A stretch of 20,208 nt of DNA from Rhizobiales bacterium UBA697 (GTDB lineage: Bacteria; Pseudomonadota; Alphaproteobacteria; Rhizobiales; Ancalomicrobiaceae), in contig DBMN01000319.1 of the NCBI GenBank assembly GCA_002298965.1, positions 442 through 20,649 of the forward strand, read 5' to 3'. Below the pieces are notes generated by a model that saw only the letters and a program-made list of their open reading frames with translations, made no database searches and was not told where the DNA came from. The position numbers and the translations under genes are program-made. Every line of letters starts with the position of its first letter. Within the stretch, counting starts at the first letter, position 1. This document shows, piece by piece, positions 7,758 through 16,635 of this stretch.

Positions 7758-8492
7758 TCAGAGGCGGTCGCTCGCCTCGCGGGCGAACTGGGCGAGGCGG
7801 GAGAGCGAGGCGATCTCGACGCTGTCGCGTTCGACGGCGACGCCCTCGGCGCGCAGGGTGGCGAGCGCGCGCGAGAAGCTCTCGGGCGTCATGCCGAGAC
7901 GGCGGGCGATCAGTGCCTTGTCGTAGGGCAGCCGCATCCGCAGGCGGCCGGCAGCGCCCTCGCCCTGGACCCGGCGGGCGCAGGTGACGAGGAAGTCGGC
8001 GACGCGCTGGGGCGCGGCATGCGCCTTCATCACCCGCACCTGTTCCGACAGCGTCGTGGTGTGGTGGGCGATCGAGGCGAGGAGCGCGGTGGCGACGCGG
8101 CCGTCGGCGCGCATGGCGGCGCGCAGCGTCGCAGCCTCGATGCGCAGGAGCCGCGCCTCGGTCACCGTGTCGGCGGCGACGGGGAAGCGACCGCCCATGA
8201 ACATCGCCGCCTCGGCGAAGCTCTCGCCGACGGTCATCACCGCGACCACCGCCTCGGACCCGTCGGGCAGCAGGCGGTAGAGCTTCACCCAGCCGTCGAG
8301 GATGACCCAGAAGGCATCGGCCGGATCGCCCTGGCGCACGACGCTCGCGCCGCGATCCCAGCGCCGCGGCACGGCACCGGCGAGGACCGCGGCGGCGACC
8401 TCCGGGTCCATGTGGCGGAACATCGGCACCTCGCGAATGCGCGCGAGGTCGGCCGCGTCGATCTGAAACAGGGGACGGGGCTGGCCGGTCAA
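7758..8492 (-). CDS. Crp/Fnr-family transcriptional regulator (second of a tandem pair)
   Basis: 244-aa paralog of the gene downstream of it. It shares GWVKL, GESF.EAA and, in the recognition region, an identical LGMTPESFSR, plus the C-terminal pattern VxVxRxxVEIA. The effector barrel occupies about residues 20-150 and the HTH about 185-225 (LPYDKALIARRLGMTPESF). A single cysteine again rules out an FNR cluster. The start is a TTG at 8492 (MTGQPRPLFQIDAADLARI) with GGAGA six bases upstream; there is no ATG in frame before residue 24, so TTG is the best choice. The gene stops ten bases before the next regulator. It is transcribed away from SCO-ubiE across about 210 bp. Effector and targets unknown; a haem or NO sensor is possible from HTH resemblance but not shown. 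Confidence 0.88.
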   Translation of the reverse strand: MTGQPRPLFQIDAADLARIREVPMFRHMDPEVAAAVLAGAVPRRWDRGASVVRQGDPADAFWVILDGWVKLYRLLPDGSEAVVAVMTVGESFAEAAMFMGGRFPVAADTVTEARLLRIEAATLRAAMRADGRVATALLASIAHHTTTLSEQVRVMKAHAAPQRVADFLVTCARRVQGEGAAGRLRMRLPYDKALIARRLGMTPESFSRALATLRAEGVAVERDSVEIASLSRLAQFAREASDRL

Positions 8493-8551
8493 ACGGTGTC
8501 TCCATCGATCGCCTCGTCCGCCGTGACCCGCGCGGACCGAAGACCGCGATC

Positions 8552-8579
8552 GTTATAGCGGAGGACGCGCCGCGTTCCA
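8552..8579 (-). promoter_or_regulatory. Candidate promoter for the Crp/Fnr pair
   Basis: On the minus strand TGGAAC (8579-8574) and TATAAC (8557-8552) are spaced by 16 bases, about 60 bp upstream of the TTG start. The -10 is good and the -35 weak. The rest of the 8493-8702 gap shows no ORF and no TTGAT-N4-ATCAA FNR box. Confidence 0.3.
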
Positions 8580-8702
8580 TGCCTCTGCGACGCATTTCGA
8601 CGAAGCCCTGCGCCCGTCCATCGACGCGCGGGCGAAATCGGTCAAGGACATCGGCCGGGTTCGGCGCGAGAATGCCGGCTCCCGATCCGCCGGAGCTTCG
8701 CG

Positions 8703-9260
8703 ATGATCACCCGCCGTACCGCCGTCTCGCTCCTCGCCGGCCTCGCGTTCGTCTCCGCGACGCTGCCGGCGCGGGCCGCGGCCCTGCCGATTCTCGGGCG
8801 CCGTCACGACGGACGCGACGCCCGGCCGGAAGACTTCCCCGAATGGCGGCTGGTCTACTTCGGCTACACCCATTGCCCCGACGTCTGCCCGCTCGGTCTC
8901 CAGACCATGGCCGACGCGATCGAGGCGCTGGGGCCGCTCGGCGCCCGTCTCTCGCCGGTCTTCGTCACCGTCGACCCCGCCCGCGACACGCCGGCGGTGA
9001 TGTCGCAGTATGTCGGCTTCTTCCATCCCCGCCTCGTCGGCATCACGCCGAGCGAGGAGGAGCTCAAGGTGATGGGCAAGGCCTGGCGGGTGAAATACGC
9101 CAAGGTGGAGGTCGGCGAGGGCCGTCCCTATCTGATGGACCACACCGCCAGCCTGCTCATCACCGATCCGGCGGGCGAGCCGGCCGGACGGCTCTCCCAC
9201 GATCTCGGCGGCGCGCGTTCCGCCGAACGGATCCGCGCCGCGATGGAGGCACGCAGTTGA
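8703..9260 (+). CDS. SCO1/SenC-family copper chaperone or thiol reductase, exported
   Basis: 185 aa. The N-terminus MITRRTAVSLLAGLAF...ARA is an export signal; the Arg pair before a hydrophobic stretch could serve Sec or Tat. The mature part is a thioredoxin fold with the SCO copper site: Cys58 and Cys62 in YTHCPDVCPLG and His147 in LMDHTAS. PVFVTVDPARDTP is also a SCO hallmark. SCO proteins deliver copper to the CuA centre of cytochrome c oxidase or keep its cysteines reduced, acting in the periplasm. No oxidase subunit is encoded nearby, so the client is unknown. GGAG lies about eight bases before ATG 8703. The stop codon overlaps the TTG start of the ubiE-like gene, so the two are one transcriptional unit. 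It is shorter than many SCO proteins because the membrane anchor is replaced by a cleavable-looking signal. Confidence 0.88.
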   Translation: MITRRTAVSLLAGLAFVSATLPARAAALPILGRRHDGRDARPEDFPEWRLVYFGYTHCPDVCPLGLQTMADAIEALGPLGARLSPVFVTVDPARDTPAVMSQYVGFFHPRLVGITPSEEELKVMGKAWRVKYAKVEVGEGRPYLMDHTASLLITDPAGEPAGRLSHDLGGARSAERIRAAMEARS

Positions 9261-10000
9261 CGAGCGAGACCGGTCAGGGCGATCCGCTCGCCACGCATTT
9301 CGGCCGCCGGATCGTCTCGCCCGACGAACGGCGGCGCCTGGTCCGCTCGACCTTCGAGGCCGTGGCGCCGCGCTACGACCTGATGAACGACCTGATGAGC
9401 CTCGGCATCCACCGCCTGTGGAAGCGGCGATTCGTCTCGCTCGCAGCACCGCGTTCGGGCGAACGGGCACTCGACCTCGCCGGCGGCACCGGCGACGTCG
9501 CCTTCGCGCTGGCGCGGGCCGGCGCGACCGTGGCGGTGGCCGATCCCTCGATCGCGATGATGACGGTGGGCATGCAGCGGCCCGGCGGCGAGGCGATCGC
9601 CTGGGTCGAGGCGGAGGCCGAGGCCCTGCCCTTCGACGACGCCACGTTCGATCTCGTCACCATCGCCTTCGGCATCCGCAACGCGACGCGGATGGACGCG
9701 GCGCTGGCCGAGATCCGCCGCGTGCTGCGCCCGGAGGGGCGCTTCCTCTGCCTCGAGTTCTCGACGCCGCGCCGTTGGCTCGCGCCCTTCTACGGCCTGT
9801 GGTCGCGCACCGCGATCCCGGCGCTGGGCGCCGCCGTCTCCGGCCGGGTCGAGGCCTATCGCTACCTCGTCGAATCGATCGGCCGCTTCCCCGACCAGCC
9901 GACCTTCGCCGGTCAGATCGAAGCGGCCGGCTTCGCCGACGTGCAGTGGCAGGACCTCTCCTTCGGCATCGCCGCGATCCACGGCGGCCGGCGGCACTGA
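9257..10000 (+). CDS. ubiE: UbiE/COQ5-type quinone C-methyltransferase
   Basis: SAM-dependent enzyme that C-methylates demethylubiquinone or demethylmenaquinone precursors. 247 aa from TTG 9257. Evidence for the start: GGAGG lies seven bases upstream, the TTG shares bases with the SCO stop (TTGA), and the protein then begins MTSETGQGDPLATHFG, the usual UbiE N-terminus. Signatures: VAPRYDLMNDLMSLGIHRLWKR, SAM-binding LDLAGGTGDVAFALA, EALPFDDATFDLVTIAFGIRN, and the C-terminal YRYLVESIGRFP. The stretch between SAM motif I and EALPF is shorter than in typical ubiE products, so this may be a second, diverged copy rather than the housekeeping gene. Pairing with SCO rather than the common ubiE-ubiB neighbourhood points the same way. 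The family is firm; which quinone it acts on is open. Confidence 0.9.
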   Translation: MTSETGQGDPLATHFGRRIVSPDERRRLVRSTFEAVAPRYDLMNDLMSLGIHRLWKRRFVSLAAPRSGERALDLAGGTGDVAFALARAGATVAVADPSIAMMTVGMQRPGGEAIAWVEAEAEALPFDDATFDLVTIAFGIRNATRMDAALAEIRRVLRPEGRFLCLEFSTPRRWLAPFYGLWSRTAIPALGAAVSGRVEAYRYLVESIGRFPDQPTFAGQIEAAGFADVQWQDLSFGIAAIHGGRRH

Positions 10001-10245
10001 GCTCCGCCGTCGAGGTAGGATCGTCGATCGACGCATACGTCCACCGTCTTCCCCGCGCGTCGCGGCACGCCGCGGGAACGGGGGTCCGCGCGCCGGCCTC
10101 GCGCCCCGGGATTGTCCCGATCGCACGGCGTCGCACCGTCGAAGGACCGACTGGACATGACCCTTCCCTTCGGCTCAACATCCGAACCAATACGTCAAGA
10201 TGAAGCCCTCGAGGTCATGCCTCGAAAGGGTCGAGGGAGGACACG
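10001..10245 (+). promoter_or_regulatory. Gap before acyl-CoA ligase, with overlapping hairpins at the ribosome binding site
   Basis: 245 bp without a credible gene. Its last 40 bases can fold in two exclusive ways. One is CGAGG (10210-10214) with CCTCG (10220-10224); the other is CCCTCGA (10206-10212) with TCGAGGG (10231-10237). The second would cover the front of the Shine-Dalgarno GGGAGGA (10235-10241) of the ligase. No clear -35/-10 pair was identified. Confidence 0.35.
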
Positions 10246-11874
<1,629 letters not shown>

Positions 11875-12099
11875 TCGGGGCGGCGGACCGCCGCCGCGCG
11901 GAACCGGGGACGGCCGGAGATTGTCGTCGACAGCCGCGCACGGTCGGTGCAGGCTCCGGCGGATCGACATTCGCATGCGTCGCCGCCGGTCTCCGGCGGC
12001 GCGCGGAGTTGCCTTCATGACGTTCGCCGCGCCGGCGCCGCGCCACCGTTCCCCGCAACCACTTCGCGCCGACGGCGACCGGACCGGGGCTCGGGCGTC

Positions 12100-13725
12100 A
12101 TGACGGCGGCACCGGACACGACCGTCGACGGCCCGCAGGGGCGGTGGACCGCGCTCGCCGCGCGTCCGCTCGTCCGGGCGGGCGCGGTCGTCCTCTTCCT
12201 CGTCATGGTGATGGTGGTGCGCCGGCTGGTCGATCCGCGCGGCTTCTTCTTCCTCGAAGACGACGCCTGGTACTACCACCGGATCGCGCTCAACATCGCC
12301 CGCCACGGCTTCAGCTCCTTCGACGGGCTGGTCGCCACCAACGGCTATCATCCGCTCTGGCAGATGGTGATGGCCGGCGCGGTCTTCCTCTTCGACGTCG
12401 GCGTCCGCGGCGTGATCCTGCTGCAGCTCGTCCTGGTGGCGGCTGCCGTCTGGATCTTCCTCGCCTGCCTGCGGCGGATCGGGCCGCTGCACGTCGCCCT
12501 CGTCGCGCTCTACATGCCGATGAGAATCCAGGGCATTCTCGCCCACGGTATGGAAGTCGACCTCGTCTTCCTCGCCGCCGCGACGTGGTTCGTGGCGATG
12601 GCGCGCCATGCCGACGGGCGTGACGGCGGCTCCGTCCACTGGCTCGGGGCGACGGTCGCCTTCTGTTTCCTGGCGCGGATCGAGGCGATCGTCTTCGTCG
12701 CGCCGGGGGCCCTCCTCCTGGTGCGGTCGAACCGGGCGCGCGCCGTGCTCCTCGCCGAGATCGTCGCGGTCGTCGGCCTCTACGGCGCGATCAACATGGC
12801 GCTCTTCGGCCTGCCGATGCCGATCTCGGGCGCGGTGAAGTCGCTCGGCGGGCTGCAATGGAACGCGGCGCTGGCCGAGCAGCTCTTCCCCTTCGGCGTC
12901 AGCGCGAAGAAGATCTTCCAGGCGCCGCACGTCGGACGACAGTTTCCGCCCTACCTCGTCGCCGCAGCGCTCTTCCTCGCCTTCGCCCGCCGCGATCGGC
13001 TGCTCGGGGCGATGACGGCGTCGATCGGCCTCGGCCTCGCGGTCTATTGGACGAAGCTCTTCTTCTTCTCGTCGTGGCAGGTCTGGCCCTGGTACGACTT
13101 CCCGGCGATCCTCACGCTCTTCCTGCTGGTGGTGACCGTCGACCGCGTCGCCGCGCGCCTCCAGGCGGCGCCGGGCTCCGTCGCCCGCTACGCGCGCCTC
13201 GGCGAGATCGTCCTCGCCGCCGGCCTCGTCGGCTTCGTCGGGGCGACCGCCCGCAACGGCGCCTGGCGGACCGGACCGGGCCTCGACACCGACTTCGAAC
13301 GGATGAACGCCTTCGCGGCGGAGGAGGTGATGCGGCGGCTCGGCCCGGTGCCGATCGCCATGGGCGACCGCGCCGGCTCCTTCGCGGCGGTCCATCGCGG
13401 GCCGGTGGTCCAGCTCGAGGGCCTCGTCTCCGACAAGGCCCATCTCGCCGCGCTGAGGCCGGACGCCGACATGGAGGCACGGCTGTGCGGCCTCGGCGTG
13501 CGCCACGTGATCTCCTACCAGCGCGATCTCGGCGACTACCGCGAGCTGGACATCCCGGTGATCCGGCCGGAGCTCTCCGGTTACCGCTCGTCGACCTATC
13601 GCGCGCGGAAGGAGAACGAGGTCTTCGCCCTGAAGCGACCCGACATCTTCGACAATTCCGAGACCCGCGACCGTGATCCCGTCGTCTATCTCTGGGCGCT
13701 CGACTGCGACCGCGCGGCGCGGTGA
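12100..13725 (+). CDS. GT-C-fold membrane glycosyltransferase-like protein
   Basis: 541 aa polytopic membrane protein. After a short cytoplasmic N-terminus and a first helix (about residues 25-42) comes the acidic loop FFLEDDAWYYHRIALNIA with Glu53-Asp54-Asp55, followed by SSFDGLVATNGYHPLW. This is the pattern of the first extracytoplasmic loop in GT-C glycosyltransferases, which use polyprenyl-phosphate sugars. About eight to ten further hydrophobic helices follow to residue ~390, then a soluble C-terminal domain of roughly 150 residues (MGDRAGSFAAVHRGPVVQLEG onward). The frame is open for 51 codons upstream, but that part is Arg/Pro-rich and not membrane-like, so ATG 12100 (MTAAPDTTVDG) is chosen despite a weak Shine-Dalgarno. 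No sugar-nucleotide or lipid-carrier genes are adjacent, so donor and acceptor are unknown. The 225 bp before it shows no gene. Confidence 0.75.
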   Translation: MTAAPDTTVDGPQGRWTALAARPLVRAGAVVLFLVMVMVVRRLVDPRGFFFLEDDAWYYHRIALNIARHGFSSFDGLVATNGYHPLWQMVMAGAVFLFDVGVRGVILLQLVLVAAAVWIFLACLRRIGPLHVALVALYMPMRIQGILAHGMEVDLVFLAAATWFVAMARHADGRDGGSVHWLGATVAFCFLARIEAIVFVAPGALLLVRSNRARAVLLAEIVAVVGLYGAINMALFGLPMPISGAVKSLGGLQWNAALAEQLFPFGVSAKKIFQAPHVGRQFPPYLVAAALFLAFARRDRLLGAMTASIGLGLAVYWTKLFFFSSWQVWPWYDFPAILTLFLLVVTVDRVAARLQAAPGSVARYARLGEIVLAAGLVGFVGATARNGAWRTGPGLDTDFERMNAFAAEEVMRRLGPVPIAMGDRAGSFAAVHRGPVVQLEGLVSDKAHLAALRPDADMEARLCGLGVRHVISYQRDLGDYRELDIPVIRPELSGYRSSTYRARKENEVFALKRPDIFDNSETRDRDPVVYLWALDCDRAAR

Positions 13726-13822
13726 GCGGCACGATACGTAAGGATTCCGACGACGTGGCCTCGGCGGCGGTATGCCGGTAAAGCTGTGCCGTCTTGGAAC
13801 AGATCACCCCGAGCTCGCGACC

Positions 13823-14008
13823 ATGGACTTCGACGACACGCTGCGCATGATGATCGGACCGCTGATGGCGGTGACGATCGCCGTCGCCATCCTGAGCCAC
13901 CCCGGACGGCCGGCGCCGACGCACGCCCCGCGCATCACCCCCGAGGCGGCCGCCCTGTGGCAACACGCCTGGGACACGGCCGCACCGATGCTCCAGTCGG
14001 GCAACTGA
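13823..14008 (+). CDS. Small hypothetical protein with one membrane helix
   Basis: 61 aa from ATG 13823; unrecognised. One hydrophobic segment (MMIGPLMAVTIAVAIL, about residues 9-24) follows an acidic N-terminus, then a Pro/His/Ala-rich tail (THAPRITPEAAALWQHAWDTAA). Third codon positions are strongly G/C from 13823 on but not in the open frame upstream (ATG at 13772), which favours the shorter form. The Shine-Dalgarno is weak. It ends ten bases before the convergent IclR stop. Could be a genuine micro-membrane protein or a chance ORF. Confidence 0.4.
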   Translation: MDFDDTLRMMIGPLMAVTIAVAILSHPGRPAPTHAPRITPEAAALWQHAWDTAAPMLQSGN

Positions 14009-14018
14009 CCGCCCGCCG

Positions 14019-14825
14019 TCACTCCCCGAAAGTCGCCGCCATCTCGGCCGCGGCCGCGACGAAGACCGGCACCAGCGACACCGCCTTGTCGAGGCTCATC
14101 CGCGCCGTCAGCGCGTGGCAGGCGATGGCGGCGAAGACCCGCCCGCGCGGATCGCGCACCGGCACCGCGACCGCCACCAGTCCGCTCAGGAACTCTTCGT
14201 CGTCGACGGCGTAGCCCTGGCGGGCGATCGTCTGCAACTCGCGCTCGAGCACCGCGCGGTCGACGATCGACTTCGGCGTCTCCCGCGTCAGCGTCAGACC
14301 GTCGAGGAGCCGATCGCGCTTCGCCTTGGGCTGGGTGGCGAGCAGCAGCTTGCCGCTGGCGGTGCAGTGGAGCGGCACGCGCGAACCCGGCTCCAGCGAC
14401 AGACGCAGCGGCCAATGGGTCTCGACGCGGTCGAGATAGACCACGCCCTGCCCCGACAGGACGGTCAGGTTGCAGGTCTCGCCGACCCGCTCGACCAGGT
14501 CGGCGAGGATGCGGTGGCGCGCCGCCGAGGCGCCGGACTGGCGCACGATGCCGAGACCGAGACGCTGCATGCGCGGGGAGAGGGTGAACTTCTTCGAACC
14601 GCCCTCGCGCTGGACGAAGCCCTCCTCCTCCAGCCGGTGACAGAGGCGATGGGCCGTCGCCTTGGGCAGGCCGATCTCCAGCGCGACGTCCGTCACGGTC
14701 GCCGAACCGCCGTTCTCCACCAGGAACTCGAGCACCTCGAGGGCGCGAGCAACCGCCGGTCGCTTCGCCCGCCCGGCCTGCTCGCGCTGATCATCGGTGC
14801 CTGCAACCACGTCGAGATCACCCAC
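14019..14825 (-). CDS. IclR-family transcriptional regulator of the sulfonate cluster
   Basis: 268 aa from GTG 14825. The N-terminal winged helix (about residues 22-80) reads ALEVLEFLVENGGSATVTDV and IGLPKATAHRLCHRLEEEGF, and the C-terminal IclR effector domain carries TCNLTVLSGQGVVYLDRVE, LHCTASGKLLLA and RQGYAVDDEEFLSGLVAVAV. Start choice: GGAGGG sits exactly seven bases before GTG 14825, whereas an upstream GTG at 14864 has no Shine-Dalgarno. It is divergent from the GMC oxidoreductase gene and shares a 184-bp control region holding a perfect palindrome. IclR proteins commonly control the adjacent divergent catabolic operon and themselves, with a pathway metabolite as effector. By position the ligand here would be the sulfonate or sulfoacetaldehyde; that is inference. 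Confidence 0.92.
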   Translation of the reverse strand: MGDLDVVAGTDDQREQAGRAKRPAVARALEVLEFLVENGGSATVTDVALEIGLPKATAHRLCHRLEEEGFVQREGGSKKFTLSPRMQRLGLGIVRQSGASAARHRILADLVERVGETCNLTVLSGQGVVYLDRVETHWPLRLSLEPGSRVPLHCTASGKLLLATQPKAKRDRLLDGLTLTRETPKSIVDRAVLERELQTIARQGYAVDDEEFLSGLVAVAVPVRDPRGRVFAAIACHALTARMSLDKAVSLVPVFVAAAAEMAATFGE

Positions 14826-14896
14826 CTCGTCACCCTCCTCTGCGCGTCCCGAATTTCCGAACACGGATCGAGATTCGTCGCCATGATTGCATATTT

Positions 14897-14911
14897 TTCC
14901 GTTAAACGGAA
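14897..14911. promoter_or_regulatory. Perfect palindrome, candidate IclR operator
   Basis: TTCCGTT-A-AACGGAA is a perfect inverted repeat with 7-bp arms around a single base, in the A+T-rich middle of the IclR/GMC divergent region. A weaker relative, GCGTTTAATCG (14921-14931), matches the core CCGTTAAACGG at 7 of 11 positions and is centred 22 bp away, about two helical turns. It sits right beside the candidate -35 of the GMC operon. Size and symmetry suit IclR dimers or dimer pairs. Confidence 0.6.
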
Positions 14912-14932
14912 CAGATAATTGCGTTTAATCGA

Positions 14933-14961
14933 TTGACTCGAAGATCGTTGGCCGTAATTCT
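14933..14961 (+). promoter_or_regulatory. Candidate promoter of the GMC-MFS operon
   Basis: TTGACT (14933-14938) matches the sigma-70 -35 consensus at five of six bases. After 17 bases comes AATTCT (14956-14961), a poor -10. A strong -35, weak -10 and adjoining operator copies would suit an activated promoter. It leaves a leader of about 40 bases before GTG 15010. Confidence 0.4.
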
Positions 14962-15009
14962 ACGCATCGAGAGGTCGCCGATCGAAGCGACCCCGCTGGG
15001 GAGGTCCTC

Positions 15010-16617
15010 GTGGATCGAGAGGTTTACGATTTCGTCGTCGTCGGCGCCGGATCGTCCGGCTGTGCGCTCGCCGCGCGCCTGAGCGAGAACGGACGCCACA
15101 CCGTCGCCCTGCTCGAGGCCGGGCCGCGCGACACCAATCCGTGGATTCATGTTCCGATCGGCTATGCCAAGACGATGTGGAACGAGCGGGTGAACTGGTG
15201 CTTCCGCACCGAGCCCGATCCGGGCATGCACGACCGCCGCATCTACTGGCCGCGCGGCAAGGTGCTCGGCGGCTCGTCGTCGATCAACGGCCTGATCGCC
15301 ATCCGCGGCCAGCGCGAGGACTACGACCGCTGGGCCGAACTCGGCAACGAGGGCTGGTCCTTCGCCGACGTCGAACGCTACTTCGTCCGCCTCGAGAGCA
15401 ACGACCTCGCCGGACGCGAACCCGGCCACGGCGCCGACGGTCCGCTCAGCGTGTCGAGCATCGGCGCCCGCCACGAGCTGATCGAGGCGGTCATCGGCGC
15501 CGGAGAGAAGCTCGGCATCCCGCGGACCCGCGACTTCAACGGCGTCAAGCAGGAAGGCGTCGGCTACTATCAGCTGACCACCCGCAACGGCCGGCGCTGC
15601 TCCACCGCGCAGGCCTATCTCAAGCCCGCCCGCCGCCGCGCCAACCTGCGCGTCGTCACCGAGACGCGGGCCGAACGGGTGCTGATCGAAGACGGCCGCG
15701 CCGTCGGCGTCGTCTGTTCCTCGGGTGGTCGGCGCTTCGAGATCGGCGCGCGGCGCGAGGTGATCCTGTCGGCCGGCGCGCTGTTGTCGCCGCAGCTGCT
15801 GATGCTCTCCGGCATCGGCGACGGCACGGAACTCGCCCGCCACGGCATTCCGGTCCGCGTCGACCGGCCGGCGGTCGGCAAGAACCTGCAGGACCACCTC
15901 CAGCTCCGCCTGATCTACGAGGTGAAGCGGCCGATCACCACCAACGACCAGCTCCGCAGTCTGGTCGGCCGGGTGTCGATCGGTCTGCAGTGGCTGCTCA
16001 CCCGCACCGGACCGCTCGCCGTCGGCATCAACCAGGGCGGCATCTTCACCAAGGTGCTGCCGGAATCGACGCGGCCGGACGTGCAGTTCCACGTCGCGAC
16101 CCTTTCCGCCGACATGGCGGGCGGCACGCCGCACCCGTTCTCCGGCTGCACGCTGTCGGTCTGCCAGCTGCGGCCCGAGAGCCGCGGCGAGGTGAAGCTC
16201 GCCTCGGCCGATCCGCTCGCGGCGCCGCTGATGTATGCCAACTATCTCTCGACCGAGACCGATCGGCGCTGCGCCAAGGCGGCCCTCGCCTTCGCCCGCA
16301 AGCTCGCGGCGACCGAACCGCTCGCCGGAGAACTGGTGCGCGAGCATCTGCCCGGTCCCGCCGCCGTCACCGACGACGACCTGCTCGAATTCGCCCGCGA
16401 ATACGGCGCGACGATCTTCCACCCGAGCGGCACCTGCCGGATGGGCGTCGATGCCGACGCCGTCATCGACCCGCGCCTCAGGGTGCGCGGCGTCGCCGGG
16501 CTGCGCGTCGTCGACTGTTCGATCATGCCCGAACTCGTCTCGGGCAACACCAACCTTCCCGCGGTGATGATCGCGGAAAAGGCATCCGACATGATCCTGG
16601 AAGACCTGAACTCATAA
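15010..16617 (+). CDS. GMC-family FAD oxidoreductase, probable isethionate dehydrogenase (IseJ-like)
   Basis: 535 aa flavoprotein alcohol dehydrogenase. Visible: FAD Rossmann motif FVVVGAGSSGCALAARL with Gly12/14/17 and Glu36; GMC signature 1 WPRGKVLGGSSSINGL; signature 2 GALLSPQLLMLSGIG (about 256-270); and the catalytic pair His471 (FHPSGTCRMG) and Asn515 (SGNTNLPAVM), 44 apart as in choline oxidase. Automated annotation would call it choline dehydrogenase. Its place between an IclR regulator and MFS-xsc-pta argues instead for oxidation of isethionate to sulfoacetaldehyde; the known isethionate dehydrogenase IseJ of Cupriavidus necator is, to my knowledge, of this family. No signal peptide or membrane helix is visible, so a quinone or cytochrome acceptor would need peripheral membrane contact. 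Start GTG 15010 with GGGGAGG five bases upstream. Family certain, substrate inferred. Confidence 0.9.
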   Translation: MDREVYDFVVVGAGSSGCALAARLSENGRHTVALLEAGPRDTNPWIHVPIGYAKTMWNERVNWCFRTEPDPGMHDRRIYWPRGKVLGGSSSINGLIAIRGQREDYDRWAELGNEGWSFADVERYFVRLESNDLAGREPGHGADGPLSVSSIGARHELIEAVIGAGEKLGIPRTRDFNGVKQEGVGYYQLTTRNGRRCSTAQAYLKPARRRANLRVVTETRAERVLIEDGRAVGVVCSSGGRRFEIGARREVILSAGALLSPQLLMLSGIGDGTELARHGIPVRVDRPAVGKNLQDHLQLRLIYEVKRPITTNDQLRSLVGRVSIGLQWLLTRTGPLAVGINQGGIFTKVLPESTRPDVQFHVATLSADMAGGTPHPFSGCTLSVCQLRPESRGEVKLASADPLAAPLMYANYLSTETDRRCAKAALAFARKLAATEPLAGELVREHLPGPAAVTDDDLLEFAREYGATIFHPSGTCRMGVDADAVIDPRLRVRGVAGLRVVDCSIMPELVSGNTNLPAVMIAEKASDMILEDLNS

Positions 16618-16635
16618 AAAACGGAGGGAGGAAAC

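Noticed and set aside
8493..8702. FNR/Dnr box between the Crp/Fnr pair and SCO
   Set aside because: No TTGAT-N4-ATCAA-like sequence was found on inspection, so direct control of SCO-ubiE by the regulators has no site evidence.
11884..11915. G+C inverted repeat after the acyl-CoA ligase (GCGGC/GCCGC)
   Set aside because: The stem is short and has no T tract; in this base composition such repeats are expected by chance.
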